Source of the DNA: Rhynchonema sp. JSB1_4
Taxonomy: Eukaryota; Nematoda; Chromadorea; Monhysterida; Xyalidae
NCBI GenBank assembly: GCA_030248065.1
Contig: JASAMV010004664.1
Span: 21,741 to 85,740 of the forward strand
DNA: 64,000 bases
Direction: 5' to 3'
This document shows, one piece after another, positions 1 to 12,019 of the stretch (the stretch's first letter is position 1; every line of letters begins with the position of its first letter). A model generated the notes under the pieces. That model had not been told where the DNA came from and did not search any database. It was given only the letters and a program-made list of their open reading frames with translations. The translations under genes and the position numbers were made by a program.

Positions 1-169
1 CATACCATACCTGCACAAATACCAACATTATTCCTGTGTGTCCCATCAACACAGTTTTGATGTCATTGACGGCATATGAAGTTTGTTATCATGCCCCTGT
101 GGTATAGTGTTTCAAACAGATGACCAAAATGAGCATCCAATCATCAAATAACGGTTTGCGTTCCTCCAG

Positions 170-3100
170 AATTTCTCCGGTTACGACTTCCCGACATCTA
201 CCGGCCTGATCAGCCAAGTCGGCGGTACTGCACAAATAGCGACGTCGAGCGGCACTACCCAAGCTCGTGCCGTGAAACATCACTCGCCCAGGCAATCAAC
301 GTCGTCCGATAGGGGCGCGAGCACGTGCCGAGACTCGCCGATACATATACCAAAAGTGATGAATGCACTGGGCTTTCAGGTTTGACAGGGCGGCTGGCTG
401 ATGTTTCAACTCAGCTTGTTTCAACTCAGTTTGTAATCTTCATAATAAGAATTCGGGTGGTAACGCGTGTCACAACTCTCACCACAATCATGCATCAAAC
501 CGACCACAACCGCAGAGAGAACATTGCGCACTTCAAACATTTGTTTGTTAAGAATTTGGAATCTGCCTCATTAAACCTTGTGTATGCCACAACCCGCACG
601 AGGCCTACGGTTGAAATCATGTTTATTTTGCATTCTGCTTTTGAAACATCATCCAGCTATAGTAGCTGGCTTATGTTTCATTGGCACTAATTATAATAGT
701 TCCAGCAGCAATTTACCACGTTGCTTTAAATGAACTGTATGAAACCTCGAGTGAATGCCACTAGCGCTGACTGATCCTACCATAACCCAATCTACAGTAA
801 CCCATTCTCTTACAGTACACCCTCGAGGCACCCATTTCAACGATGGTGCGCAGAGAGGACGATCGTATGACGTATGTGAACAAGGGACAATTCTATACGG
901 TGACCATGGACTACATTCCCGACTTGACCAAGCCGATTAAGAGCAGCGTTGTCAAGGTTCAAGCTTTATTCTGTCAGTGTGACTTTTGTCAATTTCATAA
1001 AATTCAAAAATCCAGTTATTTTATAAATTCAAGCACCGTTTTTTGAAAAAATCCAAAAATTTTCAGTCGATGATTCTGGTGGTGTTCCGCGAGGACAAGA
1101 CCTACGATGATGAGATGACCTGTTGGAAGTTCTGGCACGCGCGGCAGCACAGTCTCAAGAGCAGAATATTGGAAATTGGTATAAATTTATTTTTCCTTTT
1201 TTCCTCAGAAATTTACCAAATATTTTCTCTGCAGATGCAAAAAACAGCACGGGAGTGGTGGGTACAATTGATGAGATCGGGCACAATGCCGTGCAGTTCT
1301 ACTGGAATCCGAATGATCAAGTGAAGGTGATGTTTCAAAACCGACATTTTTGTACTTTTTCTATTTAAAATTTTTCCTTTTAAACTGTGAGTTTCGTTTC
1401 GCAAATTGTCCTGCTAGTTCATTCATTTTCCAAAATCACAGCCTGGGCCTGGCGCTCTCACGCAAGACAACGTTTGCCGCACGCGACTTTTAGTTTTAGT
1501 CAGCATGAAATGTTTCACCGCAGGGATAAAGTCAGATCCGAAATCCGAGTGAAACAATTCTGATAGAACAGGAATTGGAACAATGTTTTGAAATCAAATA
1601 AAAAATCAAAATACACTTTCTTTTGGTGAGCGCACTGGCGAACCTAATGTTTCATAATTGCATGCAGATCAGCATAGCCGTGCAATGCCTATCGACGGAC
1701 TTCAGCAACCAGAAGGGTGTGCGTGGTTTGCCCCTGCATCTTCAGGTGGACACCTACGACGAGGCTGACGACCCCAAAATCCCCTTCCACAGGGGCTACT
1801 GCCAGATTAAGGTGTTTTGTGATAAGGTGAGTTTGTGGTTGGGTGTATTACATGATGTTTCAGAACAAATCAGAATGAAAATACAATGAGAAGCAATCGG
1901 TGCCTTACGGTAGGCTGTATTGTATGCCAGTTTCTACAATGGCTGACGGTTTTTTCATAATCCAACCTTAGTTTTGCAAGTTATAATGTGACTTATTAGG
2001 TGTAAAACCTATTCGCACAACATGTTTCCTTGAGCTCGGAGTTTCTGAATGCAGGGCGCTGAGCGCAAACTGCGTGACGAAGAGAAACGTCGTCAGAAAC
2101 GTGAACTACAAGGTGAAACATCATAGAATAGCGCGCCGCTCAACGCTTGGCAAATTGCATATCGGTGTAGATTGCCGGGGGGTGGCTTCAGTTTTAGGCG
2201 TGTCAGCTTTCCTTTAGGTTTCAAGCTCATAGGCCAAAATTTTCAAGCCTAAAAATGAAGCCACCCTTCAAGAGAGCCAATAAACCGCAGTCGCGCTGCC
2301 GCCGCCAAGGATTAGATGCATCGCAAACACAGTAAATATCACATTCTGCTTGATGCCTGTTGCCTGATTCGTAAAGGCCAGTTGTATTCGACACCCATAC
2401 ATGTCTGACCCTGAATAACCCCGGGCGCCATATCCAACCCATTCAAATCTAATTTGTAGGGCGCTAATCGTAAAATGTTGCACGAAGCGAGGAGAGACGA
2501 AAAGAGGAGACAACAAGGTTCGTGCGCGCATGTGACTGCGAGTGTTGTGCGTGTGTCATAATGGTGGAATTCTCGCCAAAAGCGCGAAAATTTTCAGTTT
2601 TTTTTTTCAAAATAAGCTATTTACGCGAAAATACCACCAAGTGTGTGTGTGTGTGTGAGAACGTTGTCATATATTCCCCTATCCACTTTCCGGGCCTGAC
2701 TTCACGTCCTTTTATTCGGTTTGGTCCATATTTCGGTTTGGCGACAGAAGCCCCCCGCTCGATCGTGCTTCTTAGATCTATCACAGTTGCCATAGATGGG
2801 CAGTTTCAAGGGTACCGTCACAGTTGTGCTACCCATCTATTGCCCATGTATGGACTGGATATGCCCTCAAAGCTACAGTATGCTATCGCTAACAACGCTT
2901 TCAAACACGCGCTTTCTATTTTGTTGTTTTGCACGTTTATCTCTAACCAGTTGATTGCACGAACGTCATATTTCGGTTGATTTCTTGGTGGTTTGGGAAT
3001 ATGTTGTGTTATTCATTGTTCTTCATTGGGTGATATTTTCGAAACGGTGTAAAGGTCAGTTGGGTGTAAAGGTCGGTGGAAAGCTCGGTCGACAGCTCAG

Positions 3101-5399
3101 TGTGATAGACTTCGGTGTAAACTTGAAACATTCCACGTTAATAACAGGCAATGTTTCACGTTTACACCGAGCTACGCCGACCGAGCCGACCAACCACGCC
3201 ACCCAACGCACTGACCTTTACACCGTTTCGAAAATTCCACATATTGTTCAGAAGTTTGCGCCTGTGTGTGGAAGATTTCTGAGAGGCATCATAATTGCGG
3301 AAGCTGCAAGTTTCATGACGCATCGAGAATTCCTGTAGAAGTCGAAACCCCTCAGAAATCTCCGGTATAATAACCAGCCGCCTTGCCAAGTCAGGCAATT
3401 CAACAAAGTTTGTTTACAGTGGCTTTGGGCCGAAAAAAGTCCGAACACGAGTACCATGAGCCTCACGAAAGGTCGGAGTTCTATCACATGTGCAACCTGG
3501 AGAAACAGCCGGCCATATTTATTGGAAGGGAGGAAGGATATGAAGACAGGGTCGGTTTTGGGTGGTCCGGGTTTGTTTATTCCGTTGATAGTAACGTTAG
3601 ACGAATAATCTTGTCTGGGCTTGGATAGCTTGGTTGAAAATTTGGTTGAACCAGTTGGCCCAAGTTTACGCACGGCGTATTATTAGGTAGGGAGAGTCTT
3701 TGACCTTGAAGTCCCGTAGGTGGCGCGCGGGAGTTCCGATTGTCTTAGCAGCATATATTCGAAAGGCATTACTATTTTTCACTAATCGTGTTTGCACATG
3801 CGTGTCTTGCTGAATGGGAATAAAAACAACAACAAACAACTACACACAGCAACAGAAGAAACATGGAGTCTATGTATGATTTAACACTATACCACAGCAA
3901 AATAAACTGTAGTTGATGTGATGTTATGTATCTTTTAACAGATTTCGGCTAATGGTATCTATAAACTGAAAACGAAGTTTTTCGTCTGCACAAGAGCTGA
4001 CTTCCCCGATCAACTGTTTTCAAGCTGATCATGTTGATTGTTAACTGATTTTGCCCCCAAGAGAAACTGTTTAATGCTCTCCTCACATTAGAACCAAAAA
4101 ATATTATAATATCTTGACCAAAACTGATGTTTCAATATTGCAGTTTATGTCGCAAATCTACTCGCCACTGGAGCACCCGCCCGGCCACGAACAAGCGCCC
4201 ACCAACAACGCCAATGCACTGCATATGGACACGAACGTATCTAGTCCCCTCGACCAGCCACCGCCCATGAAACAACTAAAAAGATCGCCGTCTGATCGAA
4301 GTGCGTGTCTATATGGTTTTCTATTTTTGTTTATTTTTCATTATACTTTTGACATTTTTTAGTTGTTTTCTTTCATAATGAATGCGTGTGTGTTCAAGTG
4401 CGTCAAGCTTCATGGATGGATCTTCAATGGGCCAGATTCAACAACCACAGCAACCAAATTTTTCAAAATATCTGAAAAAAATGCAAAAATCTCAAAACTA
4501 AGGCAATTTAATGACAATAACCAAACTGTTTTCAGCAATGCTCTACGTGCGCAAACTTGACGAGCAAGTCTACACGCCAATTCACGTGATCCCGCGAACA
4601 GTCAACGGTCTGTTGCGGGCTGTGAGTGACAAATACAACGTCAATATCAGTCCCGAACAAACTGTGCTCTTCAAACAAAATCTTAGAGGGTGAGTTTGTG
4701 GCGATATTTGGTTTAATGATTTTCCTTTTCATGCAAGTCGCATTCAAAACATCCTTATACTGTCTTAGTGAACAGAGTCAGCCCGGAGCCAGTTTCTATT
4801 CGGTGTTGATTTGAAATTCTGCCTTGGGGTAGAAATTTCAACAGTCATAAATTTGTGTGTAAAAGTGCGTGTTTTTGCAAAACATTTTCCCGGCGTTCGG
4901 GTGTAACCTCTGTTGCACTTCTGCCGATATGAAAATATTGTCAGCGAAAATCAATATTAGAAACCAACTTTTAGATTAAAAAATCAACACCTGGCCAAAA
5001 AATTTTAAATCTATGCCGAAAAGGAACTGGCTTTGGGTGTCAAAAACCTGGTGATCGAATCATGGTCTTAGTTGCGGGACGTTTTTTCTGGTACTTCGAG
5101 ATCTGCTGAAAACAGTTCCGACCCCCACCAGCAACTTGTTGCCTGATATTTCAAGGATCACGGTGAAAATGGACGACGAAATGGTGGCGCACTATTGTAA
5201 CGAGGACACGTTCGCGATGCATTTTGTGCCCAACGACCAGACGGGCATGATTGACGCCGTGACGTTGATCGAAATCGACACGCATCAGGCAACGACGGGT
5301 ACGACGGGTCTGGGTGGCACCCCGCCGGGCACCAACGGCGCGCACCCACACCCCGGCTCCAGTGCCGGCTCTGGATCCAGCCCCGACGTTGTCATGTAG
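170..5399 (+). CDS. grh: Grainyhead/CP2-family transcription factor, 5' incomplete
   Basis: Ten exons with consistent phases: 170-379, 816-956, 1067-1178, 1235-1326, 1668-1826, 2055-2112 (or alternative 2460-2517), 3420-3550, 4144-4300, 4536-4689 and 5156-5399 (stop TAG), about 486 residues. The N-terminal activation region lies upstream of the window. The first exon ends in NALGFQ and the next begins YTLEAP, the start of the CP2 DNA-binding domain; [43 protein letters not shown] and [14 protein letters not shown] follow in family order. The last two exons form the C-terminal ubiquitin-like dimerisation domain ([18 protein letters not shown], then [19 protein letters not shown]). Grainyhead proteins are nuclear regulators of epidermal barrier and cuticle genes. 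Introns carry many TGATGTTTCA motifs. Family assignment is very secure. The acceptor before 5156 (TTTCAAG) is weak, and an extra exon near 3963 is possible but has no donor. Confidence 0.93.
273..282 (-). promoter_or_regulatory. TGATGTTTCA motif (piRNA-promoter-like)
   Basis: Antisense within grainyhead coding exon 170-379 (codons for Val-Lys-His-His), so this copy may be coincidental. Confidence 0.3.
399..408 (+). promoter_or_regulatory. TGATGTTTCA motif
   Basis: 20 nt into a grainyhead intron, in the extended form GGCTGATGTTTCA. A pyrimidine-purine-N-T (YRNT) start context (TAAT) has its T 38 nt after the motif. Confidence 0.5.
642..651 (-). promoter_or_regulatory. TGATGTTTCA motif, minus
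   Basis: Paired with ATGTTTCA on plus at 673-680. The two diverge from a short palindrome (CCAGCTATAGTAGCTGG), giving a compact bidirectional unit in a grainyhead intron. Confidence 0.5.
1328..1337 (+). promoter_or_regulatory. TGATGTTTCA motif at a splice donor
   Basis: Starts at the second base of the intron that follows exon 1235-1326, so the donor itself reads G|GTGATGTTTCA. Confidence 0.5.
1853..1862 (+). promoter_or_regulatory. TGATGTTTCA motif
   Basis: 27 nt into the grainyhead intron after exon 1668-1826. A CAAT start context places T at 1897, 35 nt downstream. Confidence 0.5.
2114..2123 (-). promoter_or_regulatory. TGATGTTTCA motif at a splice donor, minus
   Basis: The donor after exon 2055-2112 reads G|GTGAAACATCA, so the minus-strand motif overlaps the 5' splice site of the first of the two duplicated exons. 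Confidence 0.5.
2460..2517 (+). CDS. grh: Duplicated alternative exon of grainyhead
   Basis: This exon starts after the acceptor TTTGTAG and ends at the donor GTTCGT. It is 58 nt long, exactly like the exon at 2055-2112, and has the same phases (0 in, 1 out). It encodes [19 protein letters not shown], against [19 protein letters not shown] in the upstream copy. Length, phase and opening residues all match, so the two look like a tandem duplication used as mutually exclusive exons at the C-terminal edge of the DNA-binding domain. No transcript evidence is available here. Confidence 0.72.
3028..3240. repeat. Foldback family A, copy 1
   Basis: About 213 bp of imperfect inverted repeat opening GGGTGATATTTTCGAAACGG, with arms built of GTGTAAAGGTCGGT-type units. 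The apex holds TGAAACATT (3124) and AATGTTTCA (3151) pointing away from each other. It lies in a grainyhead intron. Related copies are at 11795, 20361 and 24517. Confidence 0.8.
4125..4134 (+). promoter_or_regulatory. TGATGTTTCA motif near a splice acceptor
   Basis: Ends 9 nt before exon 4144-4300, directly upstream of the TATTGCAG acceptor. Extended form AACTGATGTTTCA. Confidence 0.45.
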
Positions 5400-5543
5400 C
5401 CTGTTGCAGTTTGTTCGTTTTGATTGTGGACTGGTATTTTCGGAAACTATGGGATGTGGATTTAGATCATAATGTTGCCGGTGACGCATCAGTCAGCGTG
5501 GGTCATGATCTTGCTTTCATGCTGAATTACATACCGCGCTGGT

Positions 5544-5553
5544 TGATGTTTCA
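5544..5553 (+). promoter_or_regulatory. TGATGTTTCA motif after grainyhead stop
   Basis: 145 nt past the stop codon, probably in the 3' UTR. CAAT places T at 5588, 35 nt downstream. A copy of the C. elegans-type core CTGTTTCA follows at 5623. Confidence 0.5.
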
Positions 5554-7434
5554 AAATTGGCTTATGTGTGTCAAAACACTATTGCAATCCGCCCGCAACG
5601 ATTTCGAAAATACCGCCGACCCCTGTTTCATCTCGTTGTTTTATGTCACCGATCTGTACACCAAGCACTGCGGAATCGATACCACCAATTTGAACCGATT
5701 TTTTTCAGTATACTCACTGATTTTGATTGACTGTGTATAATGCTTGTCGTGTTATAATCTAGTTGAATGCTCGTCCGGCTGAATATATTTTTTTCTGCTT
5801 ATACATTTTTATGTTCTTATATATTCAGATTTTGTTGGTGTTCTTTTTATTTTCTGAATATTATGGCATAATGCACCTGAAAGCGCCTTATTTTGTGTAC
5901 AGCTTGTGAATCCAGAGACCATTCGTTTGACCAAAATATGGGAAACAGTTATTTTTTGCGTGTTTTTTCTTGCTTGCATTTTTTACTTTTGATTATCTAC
6001 TGAGTTGCTAGTTTCTCTGTAGTCATTTGCACCTCCACTTTTATACTGCTTTTATTTCAGTTGATTATGTCTGAAATTCCTTGAACAGCTTAAACATTGG
6101 GCTTCTCTCCACCAAAAAAACCAACATTTTCACTAATTGTTGTGACTTTTTATACTCCCCCGGTTGTGTACATAATCCGGCATACAAAGAAGTTAGACCG
6201 CGTCTTTTCGTCTGTTCTCGTGTGCCATCTCCAACGAATTGTAAACCACAAGGTCTGTGTAACTATTGGGAACGCATGCGCATGGAAAATATGTGTGATT
6301 TTGCGGTGCCCGATAATTGTGCACTTTTTATTGCATTGGACAGTGTTTCTTGACCGCAGCTGATTGCATTTGGTTACGGTACTGAGTGTTTTTTTGAGCG
6401 CTGATGTTGAGTTACAGTACAGGGAATTTGATTAACTGCAGTTGTAACCAAAGTTGTCGACTGTTCGTACAAGAAAGGTCAAACGGTCAGTTATTAGTTT
6501 CGGTTGGGTGCTGTATAATTATTGTAAGATGGAATCCACCGAAATCAAATATCTGGTCTTGTATTCACTATCTTTTTTAAACTTGGTACAAAAGTCAGCG
6601 TTTTTTTTGTTTTGCACTGTGTTGTCTCTACTCTGTTCAGGACAGATTTTATTCATTCAAGAACAATCTACATGTATGTATGTTATTCGTGTTTTCACTT
6701 AGTGATAATTATAGGAATTACAATAATTGCGCTATATTTTTATCATATATATTATACAGAAAAGATCTCAGGTAATTCATCTAAGGCGTCTTTTTAACTA
6801 TATTAGTTACACTACCGGAATTCATGTTTTCAACACGTGTCTTTGCTCTTTGCGCTTAACATTCGCCGGAGAACGTTGTCCTTATTATTTTTATGGTATA
6901 TGCTGTACTTCAAATTGGCCTTACCAAAAATCCAAGTCCTTATTGTATAATTATCCTCATTTTTAAGATTGCATGTCGTTTTCCAGGCTTTTCACCCTTA
7001 ATTGTGTGATTTTCTTACTTCATGATTGTGCACTTTTGCTAAATCACTCACTGAATGTCTAGTACTTTCATCATGCAAGCTACATACATACACCGGACTT
7101 TCTACAGATCCCGCTTTGATCTTGTAAAATATTACACAGATTCTGTGTTGTTTCAACAGTTTATTGCGTGGTTTTTGTTTTGCGACATAAAAACATTATC
7201 TCGCGTGAAGAAACAAAATGTTGATGGTGTTTCACATTTGAACGTGCAAGATTGGACCAAGAACACCGCGCCACAATTTTTGTGGGGGCTAGAGCAGCAA
7301 CAAAACTTGGAGCAACGTTCAATCTATGGAAGAACGAATGAACGATTTTGTTCGCTTGCCAAAACCACCATAAACAACCGCTTTTTTAAAACTTAAAAGT
7401 GTTTTACGGACGACCCGACAATGTTAAGGCTGCG

Positions 7435-7746
7435 ATTAGATAAATGTGGAATGCGGAAATTGGTGAGCAGATAAATGCGGAACGGAATGGTAAATTTCTG
7501 TATTCCTCATTCCGCGTTTATCTGCTCACCTTTGCGGAATGGTGCGTGCTTGGGTGACGATGACAACTTCCACCGTGCTGACCTCAAATGTTGCGTGTTA
7601 AACGCAAACACGCAAACAGCAGCTGAGATGCTTGACCAAATCATATAAATTTACTTGCAGTTCAAAATTCCGCAAAGGTGAGCAGATAAACACGGAATGC
7701 GGAATGCAGAAATTTGCCATACCGCATTTATCTAATCGCAGCCTTA
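7435..7746. repeat. Foldback element 1
   Basis: The left end (TAAGGCTGCGATTAGATAAA) is repeated inverted at the right end, and the arms contain short motifs around GTGAGCAGATAAA and GCGGAAT in both orientations. There is no coding sequence, so this is a non-autonomous, MITE-like element. It directly abuts the next foldback. Confidence 0.7.
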
Positions 7747-8047
7747 GGGCTCCACCAGATAGACCCGAAACCCGAAACTCGAAACATGAATTTTTTCTAT
7801 GTCCATGTTTCGGGTTTTGAAAAAAAAACCCGAAACCCGAAACACGAAGCATGAAATCGAAAATGTTTCGACTGACTGTATACATTGTTCACGTCAGCTA
7901 CAAGTGGCAAGACCGAAACATCTTCGATTATCATGCTTTGTGTTCCGGGTTTCGGGTTTTTTTTTCAAAACCCGAAACCTGAAACATGGACATAGAAAAA
8001 ATTATGTTTCGGGCTTCGGGTTTCGGGTCTATCTGGTGCAGCCCTTA
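7744..8047. repeat. Foldback element 2 made of CCCGAAA repeats
   Basis: The arms begin TTAGGGCTCCACCAGATAG and end with its near-complement. Between them are runs of CCCGAAAC on one arm and GTTTCGGG on the other. There is no reading frame of interest. The element abuts foldback 1, sharing the TTAGG junction, so one may have inserted at the end of the other. Confidence 0.68.
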
Positions 8048-9029
8048 ACAATGCCCAAATGACTGTCTTGTTACATGGGGCTGCTCTGTCTTATGCACCA
8101 GGGGGCACAATAATCTGTCACAAAGCAACAATTAAGATGATGCTGCAGCTGGAGCATCGCTAAACCAATTCGGCATCAAAAGTTCACTTCATTTTGCGAT
8201 GTGCAGATGAAAACGCCTATAATGTGCTGATAGACTCCGTTGTGCATCCGCTTATTTACTGCTTTCTTCTGCAGACGATGATACAGAGATGCACTGGGCA
8301 AAAACAAACACAAAAAAAACGAACAGTCCATGATCAATCCCCAATCATACACAGCCTGCGACCACGTCATGCAGTCTTGTTTGTCTTAGAAAGCACAGAG
8401 TGCGCGCGCGGGTGCAAGCTGCGTGTGTGTGGCTTGTGGCAACACCCAAGCTGCGACTGGCTTCAACCTTGCGCGCAATGTGCTACAGAGATACAACAAG
8501 AAAAAAACCTCACTTGCGAGCGACTCAGCGACGGTCATTGTGGCTTACACTCTATGTAGTATGCACTGTATCGTATCGTATCGTGCCTCCAAAACACACA
8601 CACCGCCTCGCTACCGTCGCGAGCATGCATGTGAGTAGAGTGCACATGAAGCTTCATATAGAGGGCCAGTGGGAGCACAGTAGTGCAGTTTAGTGCTCGG
8701 GCTCAGTTTGGACCTTGCGCTGGCTTTCCAAACGGTTCCTGATGGCAGGTTTGGGTGCAGCGAGGAACCTGAACCTTCTTCGGAAACCGCATGGTGTTCC
8801 TGGCATTCTTCAGCGCGTGTGTACAAGTATTGATCCCATACGGCGCACGTGTGCAGCAGCTCTGATTAAATGCGCACATACAGTCGGTTCGGCACATTGG
8901 GTCTGGGTGCACATGCGTTTCTGCACTGGCAGGCACTGGCACTATATGGGTTCCCCACAGTTGAATGTGTGTTACGGAAGTGCGTGTGTGTGTGTGTGTT
9001 TGTGTGTATATATTTGCTGCGCCCAGCCA

Positions 9030-9794
9030 GGGTTGGATTTAAACAAAAAGTAAAAAAAATTTTGTAAAAAAAAATTTTTTTTTACAAAAAAAGTTGGCCC
9101 CTTTTTTATTTTAAAATTTTAAAAAGTAAGTTCACTTTTTTTACTATTTTTCATTTTTTTTCGTGATTTTCTGACTTTTTTAAGGTAAAAAGGCATATTT
9201 TCATGTGTTTTCTTGCCCACGATTCTCAAAAAATTGCCTGCGGCGCTTATATTTCAGTTTGAAATGGTGTTGTGATGGACTCATACAGTTCCCAGACATC
9301 CCAACAACAGCTGCATGTATAATATAGGACACCCCATGCCGTATACTGTACAGTTATTGAGCGTGTCGTAAGCTATCGACAGACTCCACGTTGCTCGCCT
9401 GTTTGCAGTTGTGCGGATTAGCTATTTGTTGCTTTTGTGACACAAAATAAGTATGGTGTGAGTCTTTATCTCTCTTCAAATCTATCGCCAAATTCACAAA
9501 CAGAAGGTTGGTCTTCCCTTTGTCATATACAGTATGTATACCCACAGTTACCTTCGAATTTCTCAAAGTCATGACCAAGGGGATTAGATCGCAGGTGATT
9601 ACGTAAACATGCAAGTCAGTGGAAAAGTTCTCCTTAGTGTCCCTCAAAACATACCTTACTAACATGATTTCGGAAATTTCATTCTTGAAGAAACCAATTT
9701 TTTGGGGGGTCCGGAACAAAAAAAGTGATTTTTAAAAAAAATTTTACAAAGTTTTTTTTAAGTTCGATAATAAAAAATTTTTTTAATCCAACCC
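9030..9794. mobile_element. MITE with GGGTTGG termini and 12-bp flanking repeat
   Basis: The element begins GGGTTGGATTTAAA and ends TTTAATCCAACCC. The 12 bases TGCGCCCAGCCA occur perfectly on both sides (9018-9029 and 9795-9806), as a target-site duplication would. The subterminal regions are A- and T-runs, and no transposase is encoded. It is related to the element at 10418-10915 and the left end at 35926. Confidence 0.72.
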
Positions 9795-10417
9795 TGCGCC
9801 CAGCCACCTTGGCCAAGTTATGTGCTTGTACGCACATCGGCTTCAAGCAACGGCCGTTGTACATGGATGGATGTAAGTATGTATGTAGCCGCTGCAGCAA
9901 CTTAGTAGATGCACATGCACGTATATACATAAGTTTCTGTGTACCATCTAAACTGGACTGAAGGTGTATCCAGTGCTACATAGAGTAGTATAGTTTGCGC
10001 GTGCGCCACATGTGACTCCTATAACTACAATAGGTATACAACGGTTCGGATACCTATGTATGTATGAGCATAGTGCTTATCTGACGTTGGCGTACGCAGC
10101 TTTGTCTAGGCATGCACTTGTTGTGTTAGATTTCATACGAACGCTAAGCTTGTATGTACCAACCATACACTTGCATGGGTATACCTAACTATTGTAATTA
10201 TTGCGTGGCCGGTGGTCAAGTGATTTCTATAGTGCTAACAGTTATGTAGCAACTATGTGACGTTAGCCCAACTTGCATTACGCGTGTATAGTTGATGGCC
10301 GGTGCACCAGGCTGGTGCATCATCAGTGGCAATGCGCCGACGGCACACCGCAGTGGTACTCCTCAGTTTTTGAATGAATGCCAGAACGGACGTTTTTGAC
10401 TCCCCTGCGTGGGCCCA

Positions 10418-10915
10418 GGGTTGGGCAAAAAACGTTTTTTTTTCAAAAAATCGTTTTTTTTTAAAAAAAATGTTTTTTTTTAAAACGCCCAGATGACCAA
10501 AATATGCCCCCAAAAAAATTGGAAAACGCTCATGTTGGGAAGAAAACGTGGTTAAATGAAGTAATTCTATGTGTTCTGAGGCAAAATAAACGGGTTTCAA
10601 CCCTTTTCTAGCGAGTTGCTAAGATCCCATATCAGACCCGCATCATGGGACCAACTTTGGCCGGGGTCATCACTGAAAGTCAAACTCCGTATATCGACGT
10701 ATCTCGACAAAATAAAAATTGGTCGAAAATTTTTTGATAAAAATGGGACAAAAAATTGATTTTCCTTGATAATCAGGGTACTTTCCCTGAAAAATCAGGG
10801 AAAATCAAGGAAATTCAGGATTTAAAAAAAAACGAAAAACGACCCAGGCGCTTTTTTTTAAAAAAAACGTCGTTTTTTTTAAGAAAAAACGCCGTCGTTT
10901 TTTTTTGCCCAACCC
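10418..10915. mobile_element. Second MITE of the GGGTTGG family
   Basis: Termini are GGGTTGGGCAAAAAACG and its inverse CGTTTTTTTTTGCCCAACCC. Flanking repeats are TGCGTGGGCCCA (10406-10417) and TGCGTGGGCCA (10916-10926), again about 12 bp with one base lost. The interior (about 10550-10800) matches 35990-36210 over roughly 200 bp, so it is the same family. Confidence 0.72.
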
Positions 10916-11794
10916 TGCGTGGGCCAGCTTGATGGTAAGCTAGAGTTATGCTTGTTCTGGGCTTGGAGAACGTGGGCAATTTTTTTGTTTGAATCTTTTT
11001 TGTGACATCGGTGGTGCATTAATTTCGGCAGCGCACATCGCGCGATTTTTAAGGTTTGAAGTGCCCCAGTAAAAGTCCTGCGATTTAAGGGTCCTTTCTC
11101 CTTCTTTTTCCGAAACGGTGCCCCTTCAGGAATCAAATGCACCGGATGGGGGCCATGGCCCCGGTGGCCCCTGGATCCACTCCTGTTGTGACAAAGTATA
11201 TGATTCAAACAAATATTCGTCTACATCGTCTGCATGCAAGCACAAGAAGGGCAACTTCACCTTTGTAAAATATACGCTACAGTATCTCTTGTTTTTTGTT
11301 GGCTTGGCACTTATGGCTCTTACATGTACACGCGCAGTTTTTTGGCTATTTCAAGCCGCGTGCCCGATCGTATGCATTATGCATTTTGTGCCGCGTCAAG
11401 TAACGGGTGGCTTTTTGGACACCCATTTTATCTATCCAGCCCAGGCTCTTTCGCAGGCTTTTTAGCAGCAGCAAGTCTGTCTTTATGGTGTCTGTGATGT
11501 AATTATATTTGTCCGCTAGCCGGGCCCTATGCGCGCTGCTTGTTTGCTCGTCGCATGACACTCCGTCGTCGCGTTGCATAGGTGTAAGGACATTATGGAC
11601 CGAATATTGCGCGTTTACGTGCACACGCGCATTTCTGATGTCTTTGAACCACTGCTTAGTGCTGGAGCAACATTTTTTACCTGCACATACACTTTACCTG
11701 GTGAACATTCAACGAAAAAGACTGTCAGCGGGTTTCTGAAGCGTGAAATCCTGCTGCGACCAGAAAGAAATTTCGATGTGCAGGATCAGGCCAT

Positions 11795-12019
11795 GGGTGG
11801 AATTTTCGAAACGGTGTAAAGGTCGGTTGGGCGTAAAGGTCGGCGTAAAGTTCGGTCGAAAGCTCGGTCGGCGTAGCTCGGTGTAAACGTGAAAATTGCC
11901 TGTTATTAACGTGGAATGTTTCAAGTTTACACCGAGGTCTATCACACTGAGATATCGACCAAGCTTTCCACGGACTTTTACACCCAACTGACCTTTACAC
12001 CGTTTCGAAAATATCACCC
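11795..12019. repeat. Foldback family A, copy 2
   Basis: Same family as 3028-3240 but in reverse orientation. One apex motif survives (ATGTTTCA at 11916); its partner has changed to GTGAAAATT. It sits about 300 bp upstream of the predicted RGS start codon. Confidence 0.8.

Noticed and set aside
325..690. 121-codon frame overlapping the first grainyhead intron
   Set aside because: It crosses the well-supported donor at 380 and runs in a different phase from the exon 170-379.
2227..2531. Minus-strand frames between the duplicated grainyhead exons
   Set aside because: No splice logic; they overlap the plus-strand alternative exon, which is better supported.
3963..4026. Possible extra grainyhead exon after TTTTAACAG
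   Set aside because: The frame reaches a stop without a usable GT donor, and known relatives do not need it.
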